64,000 nt of DNA, taken from Paraburkholderia ginsengisoli NBRC 100965. GTDB taxonomy: Bacteria; Pseudomonadota; Gammaproteobacteria; Burkholderiales; Burkholderiaceae. The notes under the pieces were generated by a model, which had not been told where the DNA came from, did no database searches, and saw only the letters and a list, made by a program, of their open reading frames with translations. The DNA lies in NCBI RefSeq assembly GCF_000739735.1, contig NZ_BBJF01000006.1, positions 372,001-436,000 of the forward strand. Direction: 5' to 3'. Below are positions 1-11,088 of this stretch, piece by piece; position 1 is the stretch's first letter, and every line of letters starts with the position of its first letter. Position numbers and translations under genes: made by a program.

Positions 1-1
1 C

Positions 2-529
2 CTGATCATGGGATTCTTTTCGCTCGGGCTGTCGGCGCGCGTGGTGATGCGCTTCGGTTTGCGTCGTCCGCTGGCGGTCGGTCTGCTGGTCGCCGCGTGC
101 GGTCTCGCATGGTTCGCGCGCGCACCGGTCGACGGCAGCTTCGTGCCCGACGTGCTGCCCGGCATGATCCTGCTCGGCTTCGGCGCGGGCATCGCGTTTA
201 ATCCGATGCTGCTCGCCGCGATGAGCGACGTCGATCCGGCCGATTCGGGCCTCGCGTCCGGCATCGTCAATACGTCGTTCATGATGGGCGGCGCGCTCGG
301 CCTCGCAGTGCTCGCGAGTCTCGCGGCCGCGCGCAGCGACGCGCTGCACGCGTCGGTCGGCGCGACGGCGGCGCTCAACAGCGGCTATCACGTGGCGTTT
401 CTGTTCGGCGCGATTTTCGCGGCCGCAGCCGGTGTGCTCGGCGGCCTGCTGTTGCGCTCGGGCCGGCCCGGCGACGCGGGCGCGCCTTCGCGGGCTGCTG
501 GCAACGCGGCGGCGACGGAACACTACTGA
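2..529 (+). CDS. MFS drug exporter (DHA2/EmrB-like), C-terminal part
   Basis: The frame is open from the left edge, so only the last ~176 residues are present and the true start lies outside the window. Several strongly hydrophobic segments are visible, with the glycine-rich pattern GLASGIVNTSFMMGGALG that is typical of the last helices of 14-TM DHA2 proton-driven exporters (EmrB/QacA type). The protein ends in a short polar tail after a final GVLGGLLLR helix. Such proteins sit in the inner membrane and expel drugs or other small molecules; the substrate cannot be told from this fragment. The next gene on the same strand is an AraC regulator about 100 bp downstream, which could control it. 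Confidence 0.8.
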   Translation: MIMGFFSLGLSARVVMRFGLRRPLAVGLLVAACGLAWFARAPVDGSFVPDVLPGMILLGFGAGIAFNPMLLAAMSDVDPADSGLASGIVNTSFMMGGALGLAVLASLAAARSDALHASVGATAALNSGYHVAFLFGAIFAAAAGVLGGLLLRSGRPGDAGAPSRAAGNAAATEHY

Positions 530-632
530 GCCGCGCGCCCTCAGCGCAGACCCGGTTGCAGAACAGCAAGCGCGATCAAACACGACGGTTCGTTGGTGGC
601 TATGCTGGCTTCATGCACACGTGAGAGCCGAT

Positions 633-1466
633 ATGAACCCGGTTGGTAAGGCACTCTGGTTTATCGAAAGCCACTTCGCGGACGCGTTGACGCTCGACGA
701 CATCGCCCGCTGTGGATGCGTGTCGCGCTTTCACATGGCGCGCGCGTTCGAAGCGGCCACCAGCTTGCCGGTGATGCGCTACGTGCGCGCGCGTCGTCTG
801 AGCGAAGCGGCGCGATGCCTCGCCGACGGCGCGCCCGATATCCTCGCGGTCGCCATCGACGCCGGCTACGGCTCTCACGAAGCATTCACGCGCGCGTTTC
901 GCGAGCAATTCGGACTCACGCCCGAAGCGCTGCGCGCGCGTGGCCAGCTCGACAACATCGCCATCGTGGAGCCGATCAAAATGGACGAAACCTTACTCAC
1001 GCATCTGGAGCCGCCGCGTTTCGAAGACAGCAAGCCGTTTCTCGTCGCGGGACTGAGCGAGCGCTATACGTGCGATACCAGCACGGCGATTCCATCGCAA
1101 TGGCAGCGCTTCGGCGCGTACTTCGGCAAGGTGCCGGGACAAGTGGGCGGCGTGGCGTATGGCGTGTGCTACAACGCCGACGACGCGGGCAATTTCGATT
1201 ATCTGTGCGGCGTGGAAGTCGGCGATTTTTCGGCGCTGCCGGCGGACTTGAGCCGCGTGCGGATCGCTGCGCAACGGTATGCGGTGTTCAGCCATCGCGA
1301 GCATATTTCGACGATCCGACGGACGTGGAATACGATCTGGAATCAGTGGCTGCCGGCGTCGGGGCACGCGCCCGCGGATGCGCCGAACTTCGAGCGCTAT
1401 GACGAGAAGTTCGATCCGGTCAGTGGGATGGGCGGCCTGGAGATCTGGTTGCCGCTGAAGAGTTGA
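633..1466 (+). CDS. AraC-family regulator with GyrI-like effector domain
   Basis: This is a 277-residue protein. Residues ~1-105 hold two helix-turn-helix motifs of the AraC/XylS type (LTLDDIARCGCVSRFHMARAF and the second one ending FREQFGLTPEALR). Residues ~120-277 form a GyrI-like (SOUL/BacR-type) small-molecule binding domain ending in GGLEIWLPL. The order, N-terminal AraC domain then GyrI-like domain, is that of Rob/SoxS-related multidrug sensors such as E. coli Rob. I chose ATG 633 (MNPVGKALWF) because the DNA-binding domain starts there; the frame is open further upstream but that part is arginine-rich and unlike the family. It probably responds to a toxic compound and may regulate the exporter just upstream; that link is inference. 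Confidence 0.85.
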   Translation: MNPVGKALWFIESHFADALTLDDIARCGCVSRFHMARAFEAATSLPVMRYVRARRLSEAARCLADGAPDILAVAIDAGYGSHEAFTRAFREQFGLTPEALRARGQLDNIAIVEPIKMDETLLTHLEPPRFEDSKPFLVAGLSERYTCDTSTAIPSQWQRFGAYFGKVPGQVGGVAYGVCYNADDAGNFDYLCGVEVGDFSALPADLSRVRIAAQRYAVFSHREHISTIRRTWNTIWNQWLPASGHAPADAPNFERYDEKFDPVSGMGGLEIWLPLKS

Positions 1467-1553
1467 CGCGCGTGATGGCCGGTTTGCGTCGGGATACGTG
1501 AACGGGCACGTGATGCGGGATAGCCGCCGTCGCCGTGCCCGATCCGTGTGATA

Positions 1554-2573
1554 TCAACTTTGGCTGCGCGAGCATTCCGGCACGTCAGTCAAAGCGACTG
1601 CCGGATTCGAATAACGGGCGCGCACTTGCGGCAAGCGAGTGACCATCCATATTCCGCTGCAGACGAGAACCAACGCCACGAGATTCTTCAGCTCCATGAT
1701 GTTCTCGTTCAACCAGATCGCGGACAACGCGGTGCCGAACACGGGCACCAGGAAATTGAAAACAGTCACCCTGCCGACCTGGTTGTATTTCAGGAGCAAG
1801 CTCCACAACGTGAAGGCCACCGCCGAGAGAACGGCGAGATATCCGAGCAAGGCCGCCGATCCCGGCGTGAATGCGCTCAGCGTTCCGCCTGTCGTATAAC
1901 CCGCCGCCAACAGCACTACGCCGCCAAATCCCAATTGATAGCCGGTCATCACCATGACGTCCATGCCCTGCGAAATGCGCTTTCCGTAAATCGACGCGGC
2001 CGACAGAACAAACGCGGCGATAACGATGAAGCCTTCGCCGCGCAGGCTGAATGCAAAATCGAGCAGGCCGTCGCCGAAGTTGACGACCATCACGCCCGCG
2101 AATCCCAACAGGCATCCGGCCGCTTTGCGGCGCGAGATCTTATCGTTCTGGTAGATGAAATGGGCCAGCAGCACGCTGAAGAAAGTCGTCGTCGAATTCA
2201 ATATCGAACCACGGACGCCCGTGGTATTGGCGAGGCCGATATAGAAGAAGACGTATTGAATGGCCGTTTGCGTGAAGCCCAACAGCATCAACTGGCCGGC
2301 GTTACGGCCGTTCAAATTGAAAAGAGGCTTCTTCGTCAGTGCGGCGAGTATCAACAGGATGAGCCCTGCAAGGACGAACCGGTACCCTGCAAAGATCAGC
2401 TTCGAAGGAATGTCGTTTTGCGCAATGCCCAGCAATGCGTAGCCAATCTTGATCGCCGGATATGAGCTGCCCCACAGCAGGCAGCATAGGGTCGCCAATG
2501 TGATCAGTACTTTGGGTTGCGAAAAGAATCGCGCGGAATCGCGTGGTCCGGTCGTTGTTGTAGGCATGGTCAT
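1554..2573 (-). CDS. DMT superfamily (EamA) transporter
   Basis: The protein has ~339 residues and about ten hydrophobic helices arranged as two EamA repeats. The first begins near LCCLLWGSSYPAIKIGY, with the WGSS/P motif common at EamA N-termini; the second begins near GFIVIAAFVLSAASIYGKRIS. The family exports metabolites, amino acids or drugs across the inner membrane; the substrate is unknown. The start is uncertain: ATG at 2573 or 2567 fits the family better than an upstream ATG at 2618, which would add a charged, non-conserved stretch. It is convergent with the AraC gene and stands alone. Confidence 0.82.
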   Translation of the reverse strand: MTMPTTTTGPRDSARFFSQPKVLITLATLCCLLWGSSYPAIKIGYALLGIAQNDIPSKLIFAGYRFVLAGLILLILAALTKKPLFNLNGRNAGQLMLLGFTQTAIQYVFFYIGLANTTGVRGSILNSTTTFFSVLLAHFIYQNDKISRRKAAGCLLGFAGVMVVNFGDGLLDFAFSLRGEGFIVIAAFVLSAASIYGKRISQGMDVMVMTGYQLGFGGVVLLAAGYTTGGTLSAFTPGSAALLGYLAVLSAVAFTLWSLLLKYNQVGRVTVFNFLVPVFGTALSAIWLNENIMELKNLVALVLVCSGIWMVTRLPQVRARYSNPAVALTDVPECSRSQS

Positions 2574-3322
2574 AGTTCGAATGATGTGGTCGTCGCGCAC
2601 ATTGTGGGCGGACCACAAACGTACTTCGCTTCCATTGCTTTTGCCGTGTGTTGTGTGGCTGAAGGGTGAGGTGATAACCGGGTCGTGCAGGAAAGTAGCG
2701 GGTCTTCGTCGCTAGCGCGATCTGCGAATGACGCGTTCGGGCAGCGCAACTCTTTCGTATGTCGTCCTACAACTGAGAGCGTCAAGTTCACAGTTTATCT
2801 GACGACACCAATACAAGCCCCATCACCTGAAATTTCCACAATCCCTTATAAAACAAGGGCATTCAGAGATAACATGAACGACGAAACGCAATCGCGAATC
2901 CCAAAAGCCAACTCGCATCGGAATGCATTTGCAAGTTGTATGAAATCATATCTCAATGTGGATGTAAAGTCAGGTAGCTGTGGACGACCGCGAGGAGCCG
3001 TCGAGGGGCGGCGGCACAACGACATGGTGCCAAGCGTCTGCGGGATGCGTTGCCCTACGTAGACCAACGCATCTAGAACGGCAAGCACAAGCAGAACGCG
3101 ATAGACAACGCGAACGAAATAGAGCCGGCAGGAGGTCAACATCAAGCCCGCATAAAGTTCGGCACGAGAGCGGGCAGGACTCGAAGCGTAACGACCGATG
3201 CAGCAAGTGCGCTTGCGCCAGCGTCCACGTAACCCGCCTTGAAAACCCTGTCACCAGGCTCGCATCTCCCACGCCACAACCTACACTTAGAAACGAATCG
3301 ACCGCGCCGATATCCGACGCGT
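2574..3322. other. Long intergenic region, AT-richer than the surroundings
   Basis: About 750 bases lie between the DMT transporter and the glucosidase operon. The stretch 2750-2960 is clearly less GC-rich than the flanking genes. A small inverted repeat (CCCTT/AAGGG arms at about 2843-2859) and a TTGACG box on the minus strand (2780-2785), which could be a -35 element for the transporter, are present. Short open frames exist on both strands, for example one of 62 codons from 2874, but none has convincing codon use, a ribosome binding site or family resemblance, so I call no gene here. Confidence 0.4.
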
Positions 3323-3344
3323 GATGCGCGGGTGCCCGCGCATC
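3323..3344. repeat. Perfect 10-bp inverted repeat upstream of the glucosidase operon
   Basis: The arms GATGCGCGGG and CCCGCGCATC are separated by two bases. The element ends 40 bases before the glucosidase start at 3385. It has no T-run, so it is not a standard terminator. It could be a regulator-binding palindrome or a hairpin in the 5' leader. Confidence 0.5.
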
Positions 3345-3384
3345 GCGTCACGTGAAGTTTAGTCAGCCGTCACGGAGGAAACAC

Positions 3385-6123
<2,739 letters not shown>

Positions 6124-6133
6124 GGAAAGCCAA

Positions 6134-7609
6134 ATGTCCGACGTCCGCTACCCGGCGCTGTACCAGATCAACACACGCGTCTGGCTGACCGAGTTGTCGA
6201 GCGCGCTCGGCAGGCGCGCGACGCTCGACGATATTCCGGATTCCGAACTGGATCGCCTTGCCGAATCGGGCTTCGATTGGGTCTGGCTGCTGAGCATCTG
6301 GCAGACCGGGCCCGCAGCCCAGGCGATCTCGCGCGCGCATGACGGCTGGCGCCACGAATTCGCCGATACGCTGGCCGATCTCGCGGGCGACGACATCGCC
6401 GGCTCCGGGTTCGCCATTCAAAGCTACACGGTGCATCGCGATCTGGGCGGCGGCGAAGCGCTCGCGCGCGTCCGGCAGCGAATGCGGCAACGCGGTTTGC
6501 GCTTGATGCTCGACTTCGTGCCGAACCACATGGCGCCGGACCACGACTGGATCGACGCGCATCCGGACTACTTCGTCCACGGCAGCGAAGCGGACCTGGT
6601 TCGCTCACCCCGCAACTACTGCCGGGTGCAGACAGTGAACGGGCCATTGATACTTGCTCACGGCCGCGATCCGTACTTCGACGGATGGCCCGACACGCTG
6701 CAACTGGACTACGGCAACCCGGACCTACAGCTCGCGATGATCGGCGAGCTGAAACGAATCGCCGCGCAATGCGACGGTTTGCGTTGCGACATGGCGATGC
6801 TGGCTTTGCCCGACGTGTTCGAACGGACCTGGGGTATCCGCAGCGAGCCTTTCTGGCCGAAGGCGATCGAAGCCGTGCGACGCGAGCATCCTCAGTTCCG
6901 CTTCATGGCGGAAGTGTATTGGGATCTCGAATGGACGATGCAGCAACAGGGCTTCGATTACGCGTACGACAAGCAGCTCTACGACCGCCTGCGCGATTCG
7001 CACGCACGACCGGTGCGCGAGCATTTTCATGCCGGGCTCGACTACCAGGACAAGCTGGCCCGCTTCCTCGAAAACCACGACGAGCCGCGCACTGCGGCGA
7101 CCTTCGAACCGGGTCAGCACGAGGCCGGCGCGATCGTCACGTTTCTCTCGCCGGGTCTGCGCTTCTTTCACCAGGGGCAATTCGAGGGCCGCAGAAAGCG
7201 GATTTCGCCGCACCTGGTGCGAGCGCCGCAGGAACCTGTCGACGCAGGCCTGCAAGGGTTCTATGAGAATCTGCTGGCGGTGCTGCGGCAGCCGATCTTC
7301 CGCGACGGCACATGGAGCCTGCTCGAAACCGCGCCCGCATGGGAAGGCAACTGGACCTCGGACTGCTTCATCGTGTGGTGCTGGCAGCGGGACAGCGAAC
7401 GGCGGCTCGTCGTGGTCAACTACGCCGGCAACCAGAGTCAGTGCTATGTCCGGATCCCGTTTGCCGACCTGAGCGGTCGCACGGTGCGGCTGACGGACAT
7501 GACAGGGCCGGCGAGTTTCGAGCGCGATGGCAACGACCTGATCTCGCGCGGCGTTTATCTGGATCTTCCGCCGTGGGGCTATCACGTGTTCGAGCTGGCC
7601 GTATCGTGA
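6134..7609 (+). CDS. GH13 alpha-amylase-family protein
   Basis: This 491-residue protein is a GH13 enzyme with all four classical conserved regions: DFVPNH (residues 127-132), GLRCDMA with the nucleophile Asp at 219, MAEVYW with the acid/base Glu at 260, and ENHDEPR with the transition-state Asp at 316. A beta-sandwich domain C follows to the end. There is no signal peptide, so it is intracellular. It should act on an alpha-glucan or alpha-glucoside by retaining hydrolysis or transfer. It sits 10 bases after the glucosidase gene, with the GAGGAAA ribosome binding site overlapping the upstream stop, which argues for translational coupling and a shared pathway. The exact specificity cannot be fixed from sequence reading. 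Confidence 0.88.
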   Translation: MSDVRYPALYQINTRVWLTELSSALGRRATLDDIPDSELDRLAESGFDWVWLLSIWQTGPAAQAISRAHDGWRHEFADTLADLAGDDIAGSGFAIQSYTVHRDLGGGEALARVRQRMRQRGLRLMLDFVPNHMAPDHDWIDAHPDYFVHGSEADLVRSPRNYCRVQTVNGPLILAHGRDPYFDGWPDTLQLDYGNPDLQLAMIGELKRIAAQCDGLRCDMAMLALPDVFERTWGIRSEPFWPKAIEAVRREHPQFRFMAEVYWDLEWTMQQQGFDYAYDKQLYDRLRDSHARPVREHFHAGLDYQDKLARFLENHDEPRTAATFEPGQHEAGAIVTFLSPGLRFFHQGQFEGRRKRISPHLVRAPQEPVDAGLQGFYENLLAVLRQPIFRDGTWSLLETAPAWEGNWTSDCFIVWCWQRDSERRLVVVNYAGNQSQCYVRIPFADLSGRTVRLTDMTGPASFERDGNDLISRGVYLDLPPWGYHVFELAVS

Positions 7610-7797
7610 ACACGCCCGCACGCGGCACCGATCCCGGACCGCGCATCAAACAGCAAGCCGCGTCGATAACATAAACGCTATCAGCCTATCCAGTTTCGGC
7701 ATTGGAGTCGAAACGCTTCCGTCCGTACACTTGCCGTTCAGCACTTACACAACTGAGCGGCGCGCAATTTGTGAAGCCGCCCGGACGGAGACGCGAG

Positions 7798-9114
7798 TTG
7801 GACAAACCCACCCTTCCCCTATCGGCCACCGCTGCGCAGCCCGCTCGCATCGGTTATCGCTGGCATGTCCTGTTCTGGCTGCTCGTCGGCGGGATCATCA
7901 ACTATCTGGATCGTGCCAGCCTGTCGATCGCCGCGCCCGGCATGATTCAGGAGCTAGGCTTGACGCGCACGCAGATCGGCCTGCTTGGGAGCGTGTTCGC
8001 GTGGACCTATGCGTTGATGCAATTGCCGGCGGGATGGCTGATCGATCGATTCGGCGCGAAGCGTGCGTACGCGCTTGGCATGATCTGGTGGAGTGTCGCC
8101 ACCTGGTTGACCGGCGTGGTGGGATCGATCTCCGCGTTGCTCGTGATGCGCGCGTTGCTCGCCGTGGGCGAGGCGCCGTGCTGGCCGACCGCGGCAAAGA
8201 TCACCGCCGCGTGGTTCCCGGCCAAAGAGCGCGGCTTCGCGACAGGCATCTGGGATTCGTCATCGAAGTGGGGACCGGCGCTCGCTCCCGCCGTACTCGT
8301 CGCGCTGATGATCGCGTTCGGCTGGCGCTCGCTCTTTCATGTGACGGGCGCGTTCGGGATCGCGTTTGCGCTGCTCTTCCTCGCGCTGTATCGCAATCCA
8401 CGCGACAGTCAACGTCTTTCGAAGAGCGAACTCGAATACATCGAAGCGGGAGGCGGTGGTCACGAACGCTCGCTCGCGACCTCGACACTCAAGTGGCGCC
8501 GGCTGTTCGTGCGCCGCAGCGTGTGGGGGATGATTCTCGGCTACTTCTGCACGATCTGGCTCTGGAACATCTTTCTCGTGTTCCTGCCGCTGTATCTGCT
8601 CGACCGCTATCACATCTCGTTCGCGCAGCTCGGCGTGGTCGCGGGTATTCCGTGGGTCGGCGGCGCGCTCGGTGAAATCGCGGTCGGGTATCTGGCGAAG
8701 AAGCTGGTCGATCGTCAGCTCGCATCGGCGATCGGCGCGAAGCGGCTGTTGATCGCGTGCTGCGCGGCGGGCGCCGCCGTGTGTGCGATCGCATTGCCGT
8801 TTTCGCAGTCGCTGAACATGACGCTCGCGCTGTTCACGGTCGGTCTCGCATTCCTGGCCGCGATGATCGGTTCGGCATGGGCGCTCGCGGCAGACATCGC
8901 GCCATCGTCGATGGTGGCATCGGTGAGCGCGATCCAGAACTTCGGCGGCTACTTCGGCGGCGCGTTCTCGCCGCTGGTCGCGGGCTTTATCGTCGACACG
9001 ACTGGGTCGTATGCACTCGCTTTCATCTCGGGCGGGATCATTGTCGGATGTGCGGCGCCGTTCTACTGGTTCATGGCACGGAAGCCGATTGTTGAAGATG
9101 CGGCGGTGGCGTAG
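7798..9114 (+). CDS. MFS transporter, anion:cation symporter (ACS)-like
   Basis: A 12-helix inner-membrane transporter of ~438 residues. The first helix carries NYLDRASLSIAAP, and the loop after it GWLIDRFGAKRAYALG (MFS motif A, DRFG.KR). GEAPCWPTAAKITAAWFP is the pattern found in ACS-family importers of sugar acids and organic anions such as GudP, GarP and DgoT. The start is uncertain: TTG 7798 gives MDKPTLPL after a GGAG-like box; GTG 7771 and ATG 7702 are in frame upstream but add a basic, family-atypical stretch. It lies 190 bp after the GH13 gene on the same strand and may import the substrate or an acid product of the cluster; that link is inference. Confidence 0.83.
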   Translation: MDKPTLPLSATAAQPARIGYRWHVLFWLLVGGIINYLDRASLSIAAPGMIQELGLTRTQIGLLGSVFAWTYALMQLPAGWLIDRFGAKRAYALGMIWWSVATWLTGVVGSISALLVMRALLAVGEAPCWPTAAKITAAWFPAKERGFATGIWDSSSKWGPALAPAVLVALMIAFGWRSLFHVTGAFGIAFALLFLALYRNPRDSQRLSKSELEYIEAGGGGHERSLATSTLKWRRLFVRRSVWGMILGYFCTIWLWNIFLVFLPLYLLDRYHISFAQLGVVAGIPWVGGALGEIAVGYLAKKLVDRQLASAIGAKRLLIACCAAGAAVCAIALPFSQSLNMTLALFTVGLAFLAAMIGSAWALAADIAPSSMVASVSAIQNFGGYFGGAFSPLVAGFIVDTTGSYALAFISGGIIVGCAAPFYWFMARKPIVEDAAVA

Positions 9115-9132
9115 GTGGAAAGGGTGCGGCCA

Positions 9133-10038
9133 CTACTGCCGCACCGCCCCCGCTTCCACCGGCGCGCGCTTGAACCTCTGCGCCACGACGACACCAACGA
9201 GCGCAGTTCCGCCTCCCAACACGTGATACAGATGCAAGCTCTCGCCGAGCATCGCAATGGCGAGACCGGCAGTCGCGATCGGCAACACGTTCATGAACAG
9301 AGCGCAACGATTCGGTCCGAGATGCTCGACGCCTCGCATCCATAAAAACGGCAGCACCACCGACGCCAACACGCCCGCATACAGAATCAGCGGCACGCTC
9401 GCGCGGGTCGGCAGCGCTTCGGACGCGGGCAAACGCAGCAGCATCGGCAGCATGAACAGCAACGCGAAAATCGCCTGCAAATAGGTGGATTGCCACGCCG
9501 GCAATCCCACATGCCAGCGCTTGAGCAGCACGCCGTACAACGCATACGCGAGCGCAGCGAAAAGCATCAGTAGATCGCCGAGATGCGCGCCGTTGGCAAA
9601 CAGCAGCGTGGGCTCGCCTTGCGTGATCAGATACACCACGCCCACCAGCGACAGCATCCCGCCGCCCACCATGCCCGCGCCCGGCGATTCGCCGAGCAGC
9701 AGCGTGCTCGCGACCATGGTCATCAGCGGGACCAGCGCGGTGATGATCGACATGCTGGTCGCCGTGGTGGTTTTGGCCGCTTCGTAAGAGAGGCTCTGGA
9801 ACAACGCCATCGCGAGGAAGCCGAGTAGCGCAAGCTTCGGAAGTTGTGGCACGATCGCCGCACGGTTGCGCCACGCCGGCTTCAGCGTGAACAGGCTCAT
9901 CAGCGCGACGGCCAGCACCAGACGATAAAACGTGATCGCGGACGGATCGATCGTGTGGGCCGACATTTTTGACACGACAACATTGCCGGCCCACAACAGG
10001 ATTGCCACAAACGGAAACAGGAAATACGATCGCTTCAT
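9133..10038 (-). CDS. DMT superfamily (EamA) transporter
   Basis: A protein of ~301 residues with ten predicted helices as two EamA repeats: FPFVAILLWAGNVVVSKMS starts the first and LGDLLMLFAALAYALYGVLL the second. WAGNVVVSK and the ExxH-containing end of the protein match many YdcZ/RhaT-like metabolite exporters. The start at ATG 10038 (MKRSYFLF) fits the family; upstream in-frame codons would add ~50 polar residues. It is divergent from the AraC regulator at 10191, with a 150-bp shared promoter region, so that regulator probably controls it. Confidence 0.84.
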   Translation of the reverse strand: MKRSYFLFPFVAILLWAGNVVVSKMSAHTIDPSAITFYRLVLAVALMSLFTLKPAWRNRAAIVPQLPKLALLGFLAMALFQSLSYEAAKTTTATSMSIITALVPLMTMVASTLLLGESPGAGMVGGGMLSLVGVVYLITQGEPTLLFANGAHLGDLLMLFAALAYALYGVLLKRWHVGLPAWQSTYLQAIFALLFMLPMLLRLPASEALPTRASVPLILYAGVLASVVLPFLWMRGVEHLGPNRCALFMNVLPIATAGLAIAMLGESLHLYHVLGGGTALVGVVVAQRFKRAPVEAGAVRQ

Positions 10039-10190
10039 ATCGCGCTCTGGCTGAGGATGGACTATCGGATGGAATTCGAAGGCCTTCGAAACGAAGCGCA
10101 ATGTTGCGCTTCCGAGCCATGGGCTGTCTCGCGCCAAAAAGTCTTTGCTTGTCGCGAAATGGTCAACCCTCCGGTCCAACGCACCCACTC

Positions 10191-11012
10191 ATGAACGCGC
10201 GAACGCCGACCTCCACCGCACATCGAAGCCCAGGACCCAACGTGCCCACCGCACCGGGCACGCATGTGCCGTTCGAAAGCACGCCCATGCCGGTCTCGGC
10301 GATGGCCGCGTGGTATCCGCACGGCACCGTGATTGCGGCGCATCGTCATCGGCGCGCGCAATTGCTCTATGCGATCGAGGGCGTGATGCAGATCGAGTCC
10401 GCGACCGGCTCATGGGTCGTGCCGCCCACGCGCGGCGTGTGGCTCGAACCGGGCGTCGATCATTCGGTGCAGATGAGCGGCGACGTGAAGATGCGCACCG
10501 TGTTCGTCGAGCCTGGCGCGACCGCGCACCTGCCCACTCGCAGTTGCGTCGTCGAAGTGCATCCGTTGCTGCGCGAACTGATACTCGCGGCGATCGACGT
10601 ACCGCTCGACTATTGCACCGGCTCGCGCGACGATCATCTGATGCAATTGCTGCTGGCGGAATTGAACGCGGTGCCGTTGCTGCCGCTGTATCTGCCGTGG
10701 CCCGTTGACGCGCGCTTGCGCGACGTATGCGACAGCCTGCTCGCCAGCCCCGATGACAACCGCACGATCGACGCGTGGGCGAGCACGCTGGACATATCGG
10801 AGAAGACGTTTCACCGCTGGTTCCAGCGCGAGACCGGCATTACATTCGGCCGCTGGCGCCAGCAGGCGCGCCTGCTGCTCGCGCTCAAGCGGCTCGCGCA
10901 CGGCGAGAAGATCATCGCGGTCGCAATGGATCATGGCTATACGAGCCAAAGCGCCTTCGCCGCGATGTTCAAGCGGCACTTCGGCGTGACGCCGTCGGCG
11001 TTCTACGCATAG
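10191..11012 (+). CDS. AraC-family regulator with N-terminal cupin domain
   Basis: A 273-residue protein. Residues ~30-120 form a cupin-type sensor (HGTVIAAHRHRRAQLLYAIEGVMQI, then VVPPTRGVWLEPGVDH). Residues ~175-273 hold a two-HTH AraC domain ending HGYTSQSAFAAMFKRHFGVTPSAF. This arrangement is common in small regulators of efflux or detoxification genes. It is transcribed away from the DMT exporter at 9133-10038, which is its most likely target. A close architectural relative is the AraC gene at 20799-21677. Confidence 0.87.
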   Translation: MNARTPTSTAHRSPGPNVPTAPGTHVPFESTPMPVSAMAAWYPHGTVIAAHRHRRAQLLYAIEGVMQIESATGSWVVPPTRGVWLEPGVDHSVQMSGDVKMRTVFVEPGATAHLPTRSCVVEVHPLLRELILAAIDVPLDYCTGSRDDHLMQLLLAELNAVPLLPLYLPWPVDARLRDVCDSLLASPDDNRTIDAWASTLDISEKTFHRWFQRETGITFGRWRQQARLLLALKRLAHGEKIIAVAMDHGYTSQSAFAAMFKRHFGVTPSAFYA

Positions 11013-11034
11013 CGGCGCGCCGTCAGCGGTCAAA

Positions 11035-11077
11035 GTGCTTCGCGCATCCAGCGATGGAAGCGATGGCCGCGAAGCAC
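11035..11077. repeat. 10-bp inverted repeat between convergent genes
   Basis: GTGCTTCGCG (11035-11044) and CGCGAAGCAC (11068-11077) form a perfect 10-bp stem with a 23-base loop between the converging AraC gene and the ThrRS paralogue. There is no T-run on either side, so it is at best a weak bidirectional terminator. Confidence 0.4.
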
Positions 11078-11088
11078 ACGGCGTCATG

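Noticed and set aside
2685..3145. Short open frames on both strands in the gap before the glucosidase operon
   Set aside because: No ribosome binding site, poor codon use and no recognisable similarity.
11035..11077. Terminator for the AraC or ThrRS gene
   Set aside because: The stem is perfect, but the loop is 23 bases and no T-run follows on either strand, so I list it only as a repeat.
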